This document shows positions 6,878 through 16,847 of a stretch of 64,000 nt of DNA, one piece after another. The DNA comes from Saonia flava (GTDB taxonomy: Bacteria > Bacteroidota > Bacteroidia > Flavobacteriales > Flavobacteriaceae): positions 1,177,825 to 1,241,824 of the forward strand of contig NZ_JAATJJ010000001.1 of the NCBI RefSeq assembly GCF_011927795.1, written 5' to 3'. Below the pieces are notes generated by a model that was given only the letters and a program-made list of their open reading frames with translations, did no database searches and was not told the origin of the DNA. Numbering within the stretch: position 1 is the first letter of the stretch; each line of letters begins with the position of its first letter. A program made the position numbers and the translations under genes.

Positions 6878-8458
6878 ATGATTACAGGAAAAAATTATAT
6901 CGGAAGTAAATTAGTAGGTTCCCATAAACCTTTTAAAACCTTCAATCCAAAAAGTAATAGTGAAAATCCTTATGAATTTTACGAGGCTTCCTCGGAAGAT
7001 ATCAACAAGGCAGTTGCTATTGCCAAAGAAGCTTTTTACACCTACAAGAACATAAGTGGTGCTAAAAAAAGTGAATTTCTAAATGCCATAGCTGATGAGA
7101 TTTTAGCTCTGGGGGATGAATTAATTAACACTTACACTCAAGAATCTGGGTTGCCAGAAGGGAGAGCTATTGGAGAACGAGGAAGAACTATGGGACAATT
7201 GCGACTTTTCGCAAATTTAGTTGCCGAAGGATCTTGGTTAGAAGCATCTATTGATACAGCCCAACCTAAAAGAGAGCCTCTTCCAAAAGCCGATATTAGA
7301 AAAATGTTGATTCCTATGGGACCGGTAGTTGTTTTTGGAGCCAGTAACTTCCCATTGGCTTTTTCAACCGCAGGTGGAGACACGGCATCGGCATTAGCTT
7401 CTGGTTGCCCTGTAATTGTAAAATCCCATCCCATGCATGCGGGTACTGGTGAATTGGTGTCATCTGCCATAATCAAAGCAGCTAAAAAAACAGGAATGCC
7501 CAATGGCGTTTTTTCCAACCTCAACAGTAGTGGCATTGAGGTTGGTGTTGAACTAACCAAACATCCAGATATAAAATGTGTTGTCTTTACAGGTAGTTTT
7601 CGAGGTGGGAAAGCCTTATTTGATATTGCAAACAGCAGACCCGAGCCCATTCCCGTATTTGCAGAAATGGGAAGTATTAATCCTGTTGTTTTGCTACCTG
7701 AAGCTTTAAAAAGTAGTTCGGATAGCCTAGCTAAAAATTTAGCAGGTTCCATAACGCTGGGCGCAGGACAATTTTGTACCAATCCAGGGCTGGTTTTAAG
7801 TATTAAAAGTAAAGAACTTACTTCTTTTTCTAAAACTCTTTCTGAACTGTTACAAGATATGGATGCTTCTTGTATGCTTCACCCAAATATAAAGCGCACA
7901 TACGAACAAAATCAGAATGAGATAACCTCCCAAGAACATATTTCCGTACTTACCAATTCTCCAGGGACTACAGAAATTAATTTTGTGGAACCACAATTGG
8001 CCACCGTTGAAGGAAGCGTATTTTTAAAAAATCCTACCCTACATAAAGAGGTATTTGGTCCTTTTTCATTAATTGTTCAGTGCATAGACGAAGAAGAACT
8101 TTTAAAGGTCGTCAAATGCCTTGAAGGACAGTTAACAGCCACATTAATGGCTGATGACAATGAACTGTCCAAATACCCAGAACTTGTAAATCATTTACTG
8201 GAAAAAGTAGGACGATTGATATACAATGGTATGCCTACAGGAGTAGAAGTATGCCCATCCATGCAACACGGCGGACCCTATCCTTCAACCACGGACAGCA
8301 GGTTTACTTCAGTTGGAACTGGTGCAATCAAGCGTTTTGTTAGACCTTTAAGTTATCAAAATTGGCCACACGACCTGCTACCTGATGAGTTAAAAAACGA
8401 AAACCCATTGGAAATTTATAGAATCGTGAATGGAGAATACTCTCAAGGCACCATTTAA
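6878..8458 (+). CDS. 2-Oxoglutarate semialdehyde dehydrogenase (aldehyde dehydrogenase family)
   Basis: A 526 aa NAD(P)-dependent aldehyde dehydrogenase. Landmarks are the cofactor-site GASNFPLAFS near residues 154-163, the general base Glu in AEMGS (E263) and the catalytic cysteine in GAGQFCTNPG (C300). Length and the FCTNPG context fit the type III 2-oxoglutarate (2,5-dioxopentanoate) semialdehyde dehydrogenases. It would carry out the last step of the hydroxyproline route and yield 2-oxoglutarate for the TCA cycle. It lies 38 bp after the DapA-like gene and 12 bp before the DUF885 gene. Confidence 0.88.
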   Translation: MITGKNYIGSKLVGSHKPFKTFNPKSNSENPYEFYEASSEDINKAVAIAKEAFYTYKNISGAKKSEFLNAIADEILALGDELINTYTQESGLPEGRAIGERGRTMGQLRLFANLVAEGSWLEASIDTAQPKREPLPKADIRKMLIPMGPVVVFGASNFPLAFSTAGGDTASALASGCPVIVKSHPMHAGTGELVSSAIIKAAKKTGMPNGVFSNLNSSGIEVGVELTKHPDIKCVVFTGSFRGGKALFDIANSRPEPIPVFAEMGSINPVVLLPEALKSSSDSLAKNLAGSITLGAGQFCTNPGLVLSIKSKELTSFSKTLSELLQDMDASCMLHPNIKRTYEQNQNEITSQEHISVLTNSPGTTEINFVEPQLATVEGSVFLKNPTLHKEVFGPFSLIVQCIDEEELLKVVKCLEGQLTATLMADDNELSKYPELVNHLLEKVGRLIYNGMPTGVEVCPSMQHGGPYPSTTDSRFTSVGTGAIKRFVRPLSYQNWPHDLLPDELKNENPLEIYRIVNGEYSQGTI

Positions 8459-8470
8459 ACTTCCTGGTAT

Positions 8471-10198
8471 ATGAAAAAAATCTTGATATCACTTTTGATT
8501 GTTTGTATTGGTTGTAAAAAAGAGCATTCTAACCTATCGGATTCAGAAATTGCATTAAACCAAATAATTGAAAAATACCAAGATTATAAGGGGTACGATG
8601 AAAAAGAATATCCTTTGGGCATCTATACTAAAGAACATTATCATGAAAGTGCCAAATTTGCACAAACTATACTGGATGAATTGTCCAAGGTTAAAATTGA
8701 TGACTTAAATGGGACTGATAAAATATCGGCCGAACTTTTAAAATTTGTCCTTGAAGAACAAATAGATTATTATGAATATGGGGAATATTTAAATCCTTTA
8801 CTTTCAGATTCCGGTTTTCATGTAAGTTTCCCCTACATGGTAAGACCACTTACAAATTATGAACAAATCAAGAATTATTTAAGAAAATTAAACGCTATAC
8901 CCGTCCGTGTTGACCAACAATTAAAAAACATCAAAGAAGGATTGGAAAAAGGGGTTTCCCAACCCAAAGTTATTTTTAAAGAATATGAGTCAACATACAA
9001 CACCCATATTGTAGACAATTTTGAAGACAGTTTTTTTTATTCACCTTTTAAAAACTTACCAGAGTCATTAACTATAGAACAAAAAGACTCAGTTCTTGAA
9101 GTTGCAGAATTGACCATTAAAACCAATGTAATTCCTCAGTTTAGGCGTATAAAATCATTTTTTGAGGAGGATTATTTACCCAACACCAGAACTACCCTAG
9201 GAGTCTCTGAAATTCCGAACGGGGAAGCATATTACCAGAATAAAATTAATTTTTACACCACCAGTACAGATTATACTGCAGATGACATCCACAAAATTGG
9301 GTTAGCAGAAGTGGCAAGAATTAAGGCCGAAATGGAAAAAATAATTCAAGAACTTAATTTTCAGGGAACCTTTCAAGATTTTCTGAGTTTTTTACGAACG
9401 GACAAACAATTCTATGCAAAAACCCCCAAGGAGTTATTAATGATTGCTAGGGACATGGCAAAAAGAGTAGATGGCCAACTACCAAGATTCTTCAAAACTC
9501 TTCCCAGAAAACCATATGGGGTAGCTCCAGTTCCAGATGCGATAGCACCAAAATACACAGGAGGCAGATATGTGGGGACCAGTGCCAACAGTACAGAACC
9601 AGGTTATTATTGGGTAAACACCTATGACCTCCCAAGCCGGACACTTTACACCCTGCCTTCTTTAACCGTTCATGAAGCAGTCCCAGGACATCATTTACAA
9701 GGTGCTTTAAATTCGGAGCTAGGAGACAGTATTCCAAAATTCAGAAAAAATTTATATCTCTCGGCCTATGGAGAAGGCTGGGGGCTTTATTCTGAATTTT
9801 TAGCTGAGGAAATGGGTATATATACAACTCCTTATGAACATTTTGGAAAATTAACCTATGAAATGTGGAGAGCATGTAGGTTGGTGGTAGATACTGGAAT
9901 TCATGCAAAAGGTTGGACAAGGGAGCAAGTTGTGGATTATATGTCTTCTAACACAGCTTTGTCCTTACATGAAATAAATACAGAAACAGATAGATATATT
10001 TCATGGCCTGGGCAGGCCCTATCCTATAAAATGGGTGAAATTAAAATAAGGGAGCTGCGAAAAAAAGCTGAAAAAGAACTGGGAAGTAAATTCGACATTA
10101 GGGACTTTCACGAAGTAATTTTGGAACAGGGAACTGTAACACTTTCTACTTTGGAAAACAGAATCAATGCCTATATATCAAAAACAATAAATGAGTAG
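8471..10198 (+). CDS. DUF885-family metallopeptidase-like lipoprotein
   Basis: A 575 aa protein with a short lipoprotein signal peptide (lipobox around IGC, Cys16). It is DUF885-type: mostly helical, with the metal-binding HEAVPGHH at residues 401-408, a HExxxGH-like zinc motif, and a conserved region further on (YGEGWGLYSE) providing the third ligand. The family resembles M32/M2-like dipeptidyl peptidases. It sits inside the hydroxyproline operon and its 3' end overlaps the epimerase gene by 8 bp, so it is translated with it. The plausible idea that it releases hydroxyproline from collagen-like peptides in the periplasm is inference only. Confidence 0.82.
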   Translation: MKKILISLLIVCIGCKKEHSNLSDSEIALNQIIEKYQDYKGYDEKEYPLGIYTKEHYHESAKFAQTILDELSKVKIDDLNGTDKISAELLKFVLEEQIDYYEYGEYLNPLLSDSGFHVSFPYMVRPLTNYEQIKNYLRKLNAIPVRVDQQLKNIKEGLEKGVSQPKVIFKEYESTYNTHIVDNFEDSFFYSPFKNLPESLTIEQKDSVLEVAELTIKTNVIPQFRRIKSFFEEDYLPNTRTTLGVSEIPNGEAYYQNKINFYTTSTDYTADDIHKIGLAEVARIKAEMEKIIQELNFQGTFQDFLSFLRTDKQFYAKTPKELLMIARDMAKRVDGQLPRFFKTLPRKPYGVAPVPDAIAPKYTGGRYVGTSANSTEPGYYWVNTYDLPSRTLYTLPSLTVHEAVPGHHLQGALNSELGDSIPKFRKNLYLSAYGEGWGLYSEFLAEEMGIYTTPYEHFGKLTYEMWRACRLVVDTGIHAKGWTREQVVDYMSSNTALSLHEINTETDRYISWPGQALSYKMGEIKIRELRKKAEKELGSKFDIRDFHEVILEQGTVTLSTLENRINAYISKTINE

Positions 10199-11192
10199 TT
10201 ATACTTTTAGTTGTATTGATGCCCATACCTGCGGAAATCCAGTTCGATTGGTAAGAATGGGCGGTCCCATACTTGTTGGGAACAACATGAGTGAAAAACG
10301 ACAACATTTTTTAAAAGAGTATGATTGGATACGTAAAGGGTTAATGTTTGAACCGCGTGGACATGATATGATGAGCGGTAGCATTCTTTATCCTCCAAGT
10401 AATCCAGAAAATGATTTTGGGGTCATATTTATAGAAACTAGTGGTTGTCTTCCCATGTGCGGACATGGAACCATTGGCACAGTAACCATAGCCCTGGAAG
10501 AAGGATTAATTCAACCTAAAAAAGAAGGTGAGCTTAAAATGGAGGCCCCAGCGGGTTTAGTAAAAATAAAGTACACCCAAGAAGGAAAGAAAGTAACCTC
10601 TGTAAGATTGACCAACGTAAAATCCTACCTGGCAAAAGAAAATATTGAAGTTCATTGCCCAAGTTTAGGAAAACTTATAATTGATGTTTCCTATGGAGGC
10701 AATTTTTATGCAATTATAGACCCTCAAGAAAACTTTAAAGGTCTGGAACACTATAAAGCCGAACAATTGATTGGTTGGAGTAGAATATTAAGGGATGAAA
10801 TAAATAAGAAACATTCTTTTGTTCACCCAGAGGATGCTACCATAAATGGCTTAAGTCATATTTTGTGGACAGGAAAAACCATTTCACCCAAGGCTACCGC
10901 AAGAAATGCGGTTTTTTATGGGGATAAAGCTATAGATCGATCACCATGTGGTACTGGAACATCTGCTCGTATGGCGCAATGGTATGCCAAAGGTAAGCTC
11001 ATAAAAGGTGATGAATTTGTACATGAAAGCATTATTGGAAGTCAGTTTGTGGGTCGCATTGAGGAAGAAACTACCATTGGGAACAAAAAGGCCATTGTAC
11101 CCAGCATTGAAGGTTGGGCCCGTATTTACGGTTACAATAAAATATTAATTGATGAGGAAGATCCTTATGCAGAAGGGTTTCAGGTAATTTAA
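10191..11192 (+). CDS. 4-Hydroxyproline 2-epimerase (proline racemase family)
   Basis: A 333 aa member of the proline racemase family. Both catalytic cysteines are present: MCGHG (C90) and SPCGTGTS (C253). Having both argues for an epimerase rather than a trans-3-hydroxyproline dehydratase, which has Thr at one site. It would convert trans-4-hydroxy-L-proline to cis-4-hydroxy-D-proline, the entry step of the pathway. The start ATG overlaps the end of the DUF885 gene. The FAD oxidoreductase follows 19 bp later. Confidence 0.9.
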   Translation: MSSYTFSCIDAHTCGNPVRLVRMGGPILVGNNMSEKRQHFLKEYDWIRKGLMFEPRGHDMMSGSILYPPSNPENDFGVIFIETSGCLPMCGHGTIGTVTIALEEGLIQPKKEGELKMEAPAGLVKIKYTQEGKKVTSVRLTNVKSYLAKENIEVHCPSLGKLIIDVSYGGNFYAIIDPQENFKGLEHYKAEQLIGWSRILRDEINKKHSFVHPEDATINGLSHILWTGKTISPKATARNAVFYGDKAIDRSPCGTGTSARMAQWYAKGKLIKGDEFVHESIIGSQFVGRIEEETTIGNKKAIVPSIEGWARIYGYNKILIDEEDPYAEGFQVI

Positions 11193-11211
11193 TATGAAAA
11201 AGTAGAAAGTA

Positions 11212-12459
11212 TTGAAAAATGTCATTATTGTTGGAGGAGGAATCGTAGGGTTAAGCTGTGCCTATTATCTTTTGAAAGAAGATTATAACATTACCATTAT
11301 TGACAAATCAGATTTAAGTGGTGGTGCGTCCTATGTAAATGCTGGTTATTTAACCCCTAGCCATATTATTCCCTTGGCCTCACCTGGGATGATGGCAAAA
11401 GGCATTAAATGGATGTTCAACAGTAGCAGTCCTTTTTATATGAAACCCAGATTGGATTTGGATTTTATAAAATGGGCATGGAGCTTTAATAAATCATCTT
11501 CCAAAGCCAATGTAGAAAAGGCCATTCCTTTGATTAAGGACATTAATCTTTTAAGCAAGGAATTATATACGGATTTATATGATTCCGGTGAATTGGGTGA
11601 TTTTCAATTGGAAAAAAAAGGCCTGTTGATGCTCTACAAAACTGAAAAAGAAGGAAAACATGAAAAAGAAGTTGCCAAAAGAGCCCAGGACATTGGGTTG
11701 GAAGTAAAAGAACTTTTATTAAGTGAATTGAATACTTTACAGCCCAATCTTAGCAATGAAATTTTGGGAGCTGTCCATTATGAGTGTGATGCCCATACCA
11801 CACCAACTGAAATCATGAAAAAGTTAAAAACCTATTTAAAGAAACAAAATGTCGTTTTCAAAATTAATGAAGAAGTGCAGGACTTTAAATTAAGTGGTAA
11901 TCAAATCAAGGAAATTATTACTGACAAAGGTACATACTCTGCAGATGAAATTGTGTTGGCCTCTGGTTCTTGGAGTCAGAAATTATCCCAAAAAATAGGA
12001 TTGAACATCTCAGTGCAACCTGGAAAAGGGTACCGCATCAATGTGCATAGGGAAACTCCTGTGAAATTACCTGCAGTTTTAATGGAAGCCAAATGTGCTG
12101 TTACGCCTATGAGGGGCTTTACTCGCTTTGCAGGCACTATGGAACTATCTGGAATCAATAACAAAATAAGAAAAGAAAGGGTTGCCGCAATTGCCCAGGC
12201 AGCCAGTAATTATTACAATAATTTAACCATAACCCAAGAGGAAAAATTAGAAGCCCAATATGGCCTAAGGCCTGTTTCACCAGACGGATTGCCATATATA
12301 GGCAGAACGTCCAAATACAATAACCTAAGTATTGCCACTGGACACGCCATGATGGGATGGAGTTTGGGACCGGCAACGGGAAAATTGATTTCTGAAGTTC
12401 TTACAAACAAAAAACCATCTATGAACATAGACGGTTTTAATCCAGAAAGAAAATTCTAG
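11212..12459 (+). CDS. FAD-dependent D-amino-acid (cis-4-hydroxy-D-proline) dehydrogenase
   Basis: A 415 aa DAO-family flavoprotein with the N-terminal dinucleotide-binding motif GGGIVGLSCAYYL (from residue 8) and a C-terminal FAD-contacting LRPVSPDGLPYIG segment. In context it oxidises cis-4-hydroxy-D-proline to delta1-pyrroline-4-hydroxy-2-carboxylate, linking epimerase and deaminase. The start is TTG at 11212: an in-frame TAG at 11203 leaves no other sensible start, and MKNVIIVGGG is what the family expects. Its stop codon abuts that of the DUF1080 gene on the other strand, with no bases between. Confidence 0.87.
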   Translation: MKNVIIVGGGIVGLSCAYYLLKEDYNITIIDKSDLSGGASYVNAGYLTPSHIIPLASPGMMAKGIKWMFNSSSPFYMKPRLDLDFIKWAWSFNKSSSKANVEKAIPLIKDINLLSKELYTDLYDSGELGDFQLEKKGLLMLYKTEKEGKHEKEVAKRAQDIGLEVKELLLSELNTLQPNLSNEILGAVHYECDAHTTPTEIMKKLKTYLKKQNVVFKINEEVQDFKLSGNQIKEIITDKGTYSADEIVLASGSWSQKLSQKIGLNISVQPGKGYRINVHRETPVKLPAVLMEAKCAVTPMRGFTRFAGTMELSGINNKIRKERVAAIAQAASNYYNNLTITQEEKLEAQYGLRPVSPDGLPYIGRTSKYNNLSIATGHAMMGWSLGPATGKLISEVLTNKKPSMNIDGFNPERKF

Positions 12460-13176
12460 TTATAATTCTTTTATTTTAACATCCCGGAACCAAACCCCAG
12501 CTCCATGGTCTTGTAGTGCCAAATAACCTGAATTGGTTTTACCATAGTCAGGGTAATCATTCCATTTACCACTATTTCTTTTGGTATTCCAATCTTCGGT
12601 AAACTTATCAAACTCCACAATTTTTTCCCCGTTCAACCAGTGTTGAACTTTTCCATGGTCAAAAACAATTTTGGTAGAATTCCACTCACCTACAGGTTTA
12701 AGCTTTTTCTTATCATTCGCTAAATGCATGGCATAATTGGCACCTGTTTTTTGCCAATCTTCAATAGGTTCAGGAAAACCTACATCATCCAAAATTTGAT
12801 ATTCTGGTGCTGTTTGGTATGGTGAATGGTAGATGGTATCTTCTACCGCATGGTAAAAGACTCCACTATTTCCGCCTTCACTTATTTTCCATTCCAAACT
12901 AAGTTCAAAATTATCATATTGTTTCATTGAAATAATATCCCCACCTGAATCCCCTGCCTTTCCAAAACATTCAATGATGCCATTTTCAATCTTCCAATTA
13001 TCAGGTAAATTGCTCATATTATACCCCCGCCAGTGCTTGGCATCCATTAAAGAAACCCATTCATTGGATTCGACGACTACTTCTTCTGATACATCAGTAT
13101 CAATTTTTTCCTTCTTAACATCCTTGCAGGCAAAGGCCAACACCGATAAACAAAAAAGCGTTATTAGTTTTTTCAT
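12460..13176 (-). CDS. DUF1080 (3-keto-disaccharide hydrolase-like) lipoprotein
   Basis: A 238 aa lipoprotein with a signal peptide ending in LAFAC (Cys17). The body is the DUF1080 concanavalin-like fold: SLMDAKHWRGY at the start, then WKIENGIIECFG, SEGGNSGVFYH, EYQILDD and the closing GYLALQDHGAGVWFRDVKI. Related proteins bind or cleave glycosides, including 3-keto-glucosides, in the periplasm. The two final strands are complete, so the gene is intact. It is convergent with the hydroxyproline operon and has no terminator of its own. Confidence 0.85.
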   Translation of the reverse strand: MKKLITLFCLSVLAFACKDVKKEKIDTDVSEEVVVESNEWVSLMDAKHWRGYNMSNLPDNWKIENGIIECFGKAGDSGGDIISMKQYDNFELSLEWKISEGGNSGVFYHAVEDTIYHSPYQTAPEYQILDDVGFPEPIEDWQKTGANYAMHLANDKKKLKPVGEWNSTKIVFDHGKVQHWLNGEKIVEFDKFTEDWNTKRNSGKWNDYPDYGKTNSGYLALQDHGAGVWFRDVKIKEL

Positions 13177-13269
13177 GTTTGGTTTACTATTAAATTATTC
13201 ACAAATCATTAATAAATTGTACTTCAATTTATCCAAATAAAATGACTCTTCCTAATGAATAAAGGGGAC

Positions 13270-13827
13270 TTATTTTAAAAGATCATCTAGGAACAATCTG
13301 GTTTTGTTACTATTCCAATTGGCAGCTCCCGTTTCAGCAATTACGATGTGTCCTTTTTTATTAATTATATAGGTAGTGGGTATCACTTTTGACTTCAATA
13401 TATCCGGAGCCTTACTTTTGCTAAAGTATACTGGAAAGTTATACTCTTTTTTGGTAATAAAATTTTTTGCTTTTTGTACTTTGTCTTCAGCTACCATTAC
13501 AAAACTAACTTTTTCGCCATAGTCATTGTAAAGTTCTTGTATGCTTGGCATTTCTGCTACACAAGGAGGACACCAAGTTGCCCAAAAATTTACAAATACA
13601 ACCTTACCCTTTTCAGTTTCAAAATTCAACGTGTTTCCATCCACATCGACCAATTGCCATTGGTAAGTATCTAATGGGACTTGCAATTCTTCTTTTAAAG
13701 TATCCACACTACCAGCCAATAACCTATTCATTAATACTTTCATCTTAAAACCAACTGGTGTAAATAAGAAAAGAATCACTCCTAGAATAAGTAGTCCATT
13801 AACAATTTGGTCCTTTTTAAATTTCAT
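13270..13827 (-). CDS. TlpA/ResA-like membrane-anchored thioredoxin
   Basis: A 185 aa protein with an N-terminal membrane anchor (about residues 10-24) and a periplasmic thioredoxin fold. The active site is intact: FWATWCPPCVAEMPS with CPPC at residues 86-89, and the cis-Pro loop VIPTTYII is present. Such proteins reduce disulfides in the cell envelope, often for cytochrome maturation. It follows a close paralogue (13830-14390) after only 2 bp, so the pair is co-transcribed. Confidence 0.88.
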   Translation of the reverse strand: MKFKKDQIVNGLLILGVILFLFTPVGFKMKVLMNRLLAGSVDTLKEELQVPLDTYQWQLVDVDGNTLNFETEKGKVVFVNFWATWCPPCVAEMPSIQELYNDYGEKVSFVMVAEDKVQKAKNFITKKEYNFPVYFSKSKAPDILKSKVIPTTYIINKKGHIVIAETGAANWNSNKTRLFLDDLLK

Positions 13828-13829
13828 TA

Positions 13830-14390
13830 TTATTTAGAAATCAGCTCATCTAGCAACTTATGTACTCTACCTCTATTCCAACTAGCAATCTCCTTTTCAT
13901 AAACCACCACACTTCCCTCTTTGTCAATTAGGTAAGACGATGGCACTACCTTCGAATCTATAGGCATTTTATCCCCTATGATAAGATAGGTAACCGGAAA
14001 AGTGAATCCATGTTTTTCCATAAAGGTTTCTACAGGCTCTCTTAACTCATTAGTAATGATATAAAAATCCACTTTGTCTCCGTAGGCATCATACAATTTT
14101 TGAATACTTGTTAATTCTGCATAAGATGGTAATTTCCATGAGGCCCAAAGGTTTATAAAAACCACCTTTCCCTCCGATTGTTTAAAATTGAAGAAATTCC
14201 AATCAGCATCTTTTAGTCGCCAATCGTAATCCGCAATTTTTTCTCTTTTGCTTTCAACAATTACTGTTGGACGTGGCGCAAATAATCTATGTAACAAAAC
14301 CTTTCCGTAAAAACCCAAAGGGGTAACAAAAAAAGACAATACAAAAGCAATGAGGAGTATGTTTAAAAGCGTCTTCTTCTTAAGTTTCAT
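13830..14390 (-). CDS. TlpA-like paralogue lacking the redox CxxC
   Basis: A 186 aa paralogue of the next gene, with the same layout: N-terminal anchor, thioredoxin fold, and matching segments such as VVFINLWASW, SIQKLYDAYGDKVDF and SKVVPSSYLIDKEG. At the position of CPPC it has K86-L-P-S89, and no cysteine replaces it nearby, so it cannot do dithiol exchange. The rest is well conserved, so it is not a decaying pseudogene. It may bind the partner or substrate without catalysis. A TAGTTTTG -10 element lies 19 bp before the ATG, inside the foot of the aconitase terminator. Confidence 0.85.
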   Translation of the reverse strand: MKLKKKTLLNILLIAFVLSFFVTPLGFYGKVLLHRLFAPRPTVIVESKREKIADYDWRLKDADWNFFNFKQSEGKVVFINLWASWKLPSYAELTSIQKLYDAYGDKVDFYIITNELREPVETFMEKHGFTFPVTYLIIGDKMPIDSKVVPSSYLIDKEGSVVVYEKEIASWNRGRVHKLLDELISK

Positions 14391-14408
14391 TTACAATTTA
14401 GGTTTCGC

Positions 14409-14416
14409 CAAAACTA
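14409..14416 (-). promoter_or_regulatory. Candidate -10 of the TlpA-like pair
   Basis: Minus strand reads TAGTTTTG, an exact TAnnTTTG match 19 bp before the ATG at 14390. It abuts the distal arm of the aconitase terminator. Confidence 0.45.
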
Positions 14417-14445
14417 AAAAACTCCTGAAGATTTTCAGGAGTTTT
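14416..14445 (-). terminator. Intrinsic terminator of aconitase
   Basis: Arms AAAACTCCTGAA (14418-14429) and TTCAGGAGTTTT (14434-14445) with a 4-nt loop. On the minus strand it is followed by T residues, and it begins 25 bp after the aconitase stop codon. Confidence 0.85.
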
Positions 14446-14469
14446 AATTACTTATTTTACTATGAGGAA

Positions 14470-16734
14470 CTATGCGGCATTCTCTTTTTTGATTACATTA
14501 AGTGCAGAACCTTCTTTAAACCATTCTATTTGAGGCGCATTATAGGTATGATTCAACAGAATGGTATCAACAGAACCATCTGCATGGACCGCTTCCAAAG
14601 TCAACTGTTTACCAGGAGCAAATTCATTTAAATCAATAAAATTAAATGTATCATCTTCCTGAATTAAATCATAATCCGATTCATTGACAAATGTTAACCC
14701 AAGCATTCCCTGTTTTTTAAGATTGGTTTCATGAATACGTGCAAAAGATTTTACAATTACCGCTGCAACACCTAAATGACGGGGTTCCATAGCAGCATGT
14801 TCACGGGAAGAACCTTCTCCATAGTTATGGTCTCCCACTACAATAGATTTAATTCCTGCGGCCTTATATGCACGAGCAGTATCTGGCACTGGGGCATATT
14901 CTCCAGTTATTTGATTCTTAACTTTATTTGTTGCTTTACCAAATGCATTTACTGCACCAATTAAACAGTTGTTGGAAATATTATCTAAATGACCACGAAA
15001 ACGTAACCAAGGACCCGCCATGGAAATATGATCAGTTGTACATTTTCCAAATGCTTTTATTAATAGCTTGGCCCCTTCAATTTTGCTTCCAATTGGCTCA
15101 AAAGGTTCTAACAACTGTAATCTTTCCGAAGATGGAGAAACCACAACTTGTACACCGCTACCGTCTTCCATAGGAGCTACAAAACCTGCATCCTCCACAT
15201 CAAAACCTCTAGGTGGCAATTCCAAACCAGTTGGTTCTTCCAACATAACTTCCTCACCATCATTATTGACTAATTTATCTGTCATTGGGTTAAAATCCAA
15301 TCGTCCTGATATAGCAACAGCTGCAACCATTTCTGGTGACGCAACAAAGGCGTGCGTATTTGGGTTACCATCCGCCCTTTTAGAAAAGTTACGGTTAAAG
15401 GAATGTATAATTGTATTTTTTTCTTGCTTGTCTGCCCCTTCTCTAGCCCATTGTCCAATACATGGTCCACAGGCGTTAGTAAATATTTTTGCGTTTAAAT
15501 CTTCAAAAATATCCAGCAAACCATCTCTTTCAGCTGTAAAGCGAACTTGTTCGGATCCAGGGTTGATACCAAATTCAGCCTTGGCAACCAGACCCTTGTC
15601 CACCGCTTGTTTTGCTACTGAAGCTGCTCTGGACAAATCTTCATATGAGGAGTTGGTACAAGAACCTATTAGACCCCATTCTACTTTTAATGGCCAGTCA
15701 TTCTCTTTTGCTTTTTCCGTCATTTCACCAACTATTGTTGCCAAATCCGGTGTAAATGGTCCATTGATATGTGGCTTGAGCTCGTCCAGGTTAATTTCAA
15801 TTACTTGATCAAAATATTTTTCCGGGTTAGCATATACCTCATCATCCCCTGTTAAATGTTCTTTTACCTTATTGGCTGCATCGGCAATATCATTTCTGTC
15901 AGTTGCCCTTAAATAACGTTCCATGGAAGCATCATAACCAAAGGTAGAAGTAGTAGCTCCTATTTCTGCTCCCATATTACATATGGTGCCTTTTCCAGTT
16001 GCTGACATAGATTTTGCACCCTCTCCAAAATATTCAACAATAGCTCCTGTACCACCTTTTACAGTTAAAATACCAGCTACTTTTAAAATAACATCTTTTG
16101 GTGCTGACCAACCCGATAATTTTCCGGTTAATTTAACTCCAATTAATTTTGGGAATTTAAGTTCCCATGCCATTCCTGCCATAACATCTACAGCATCTGC
16201 GCCTCCAACACCAATGGCAACCATTCCCAATCCACCAGCATTTACCGTATGGGAATCCGTACCAATCATCATTCCACCTGGAAATGCATAATTTTCCAAA
16301 ACTACCTGGTGTATAATTCCAGCTCCCGGTTTCCAGAAACCAATTCCGTACTTATCCGATACAGAGGCTAAAAAATTAAAAACCTCACTACTATTGTTCA
16401 ACGCATTTTGTAAATCCTTATCTGCACCAATTTTAGCCTGTATCAAGTGATCACAATGCACCGTGGTAGGAACAGCTACTTTAGGTTTCCCTGCCTGCAT
16501 AAACTGTAACAATGCCATCTGAGCGGTTGCATCTTGACACGCGATACGGTCCGGCGCAAAATCCACATAATCCTTACCTCTTTCAAAAGCCTTAGTAGCT
16601 TTTCCATCCCATAAATGTGAATATAAAATCTTCTCCGAAAGAGTTAAGGGTTTACCAACCACTTCACGTGCCTTGTCAACACGTTCAGCCATGTTAGCAT
16701 ATACCTTTTTAATCATATCAATGTCAAATGCCAT
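14470..16734 (-). CDS. Aconitate hydratase (mitochondrial-type)
   Basis: A 754 aa enzyme that isomerises citrate and isocitrate in the TCA cycle. The three 4Fe-4S cysteines are C359 (in GSCTNSS) and C422 and C425 (in CGPC), almost the same numbers as mitochondrial aconitase, to which this length also belongs rather than to bacterial AcnA (about 890 aa) or AcnB. The C-terminal swivel domain carries [14 protein letters not shown]. It has its own terminator and a candidate -10 upstream, so it appears monocistronic. Confidence 0.96.
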   Translation of the reverse strand: MAFDIDMIKKVYANMAERVDKAREVVGKPLTLSEKILYSHLWDGKATKAFERGKDYVDFAPDRIACQDATAQMALLQFMQAGKPKVAVPTTVHCDHLIQAKIGADKDLQNALNNSSEVFNFLASVSDKYGIGFWKPGAGIIHQVVLENYAFPGGMMIGTDSHTVNAGGLGMVAIGVGGADAVDVMAGMAWELKFPKLIGVKLTGKLSGWSAPKDVILKVAGILTVKGGTGAIVEYFGEGAKSMSATGKGTICNMGAEIGATTSTFGYDASMERYLRATDRNDIADAANKVKEHLTGDDEVYANPEKYFDQVIEINLDELKPHINGPFTPDLATIVGEMTEKAKENDWPLKVEWGLIGSCTNSSYEDLSRAASVAKQAVDKGLVAKAEFGINPGSEQVRFTAERDGLLDIFEDLNAKIFTNACGPCIGQWAREGADKQEKNTIIHSFNRNFSKRADGNPNTHAFVASPEMVAAVAISGRLDFNPMTDKLVNNDGEEVMLEEPTGLELPPRGFDVEDAGFVAPMEDGSGVQVVVSPSSERLQLLEPFEPIGSKIEGAKLLIKAFGKCTTDHISMAGPWLRFRGHLDNISNNCLIGAVNAFGKATNKVKNQITGEYAPVPDTARAYKAAGIKSIVVGDHNYGEGSSREHAAMEPRHLGVAAVIVKSFARIHETNLKKQGMLGLTFVNESDYDLIQEDDTFNFIDLNEFAPGKQLTLEAVHADGSVDTILLNHTYNAPQIEWFKEGSALNVIKKENAA

Positions 16735-16765
16735 TATCTAATATTTTAAGTTTTGAGTAATTCTA

Positions 16766-16773
16766 CAAATTTA
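16766..16773 (-). promoter_or_regulatory. Candidate -10 of aconitase
   Basis: Minus strand reads TAAATTTG, an exact match, 31 bp before the aconitase ATG. The nearest TTTG (16789-16792) is only 15 bp away, shorter than usual. Confidence 0.4.
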
Positions 16774-16847
16774 AGAAAATCCGTAGTGCAAAGAAAATAA
16801 TTTGCTACGGTAATATGCGAATTTTTAAGAAGAAAAACTATAGAATT

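Noticed and set aside
7138..7782. Minus-strand open frame (214 aa) inside the aldehyde dehydrogenase
   Set aside because: Opposite-strand shadow of a conserved enzyme; no motif and no start signals.
13830..14390. Pseudogene call for the CxxC-less TlpA paralogue
   Set aside because: The frame is intact, the anchor and the fold are conserved, and only the active site differs.
15068..15808. Long plus-strand open frame (246 aa) inside aconitase
   Set aside because: It is opposite to a complete, well-conserved aconitase with all Fe-S cysteines; its product is Ser/Pro-rich with no domain. It is a shadow of the real gene.
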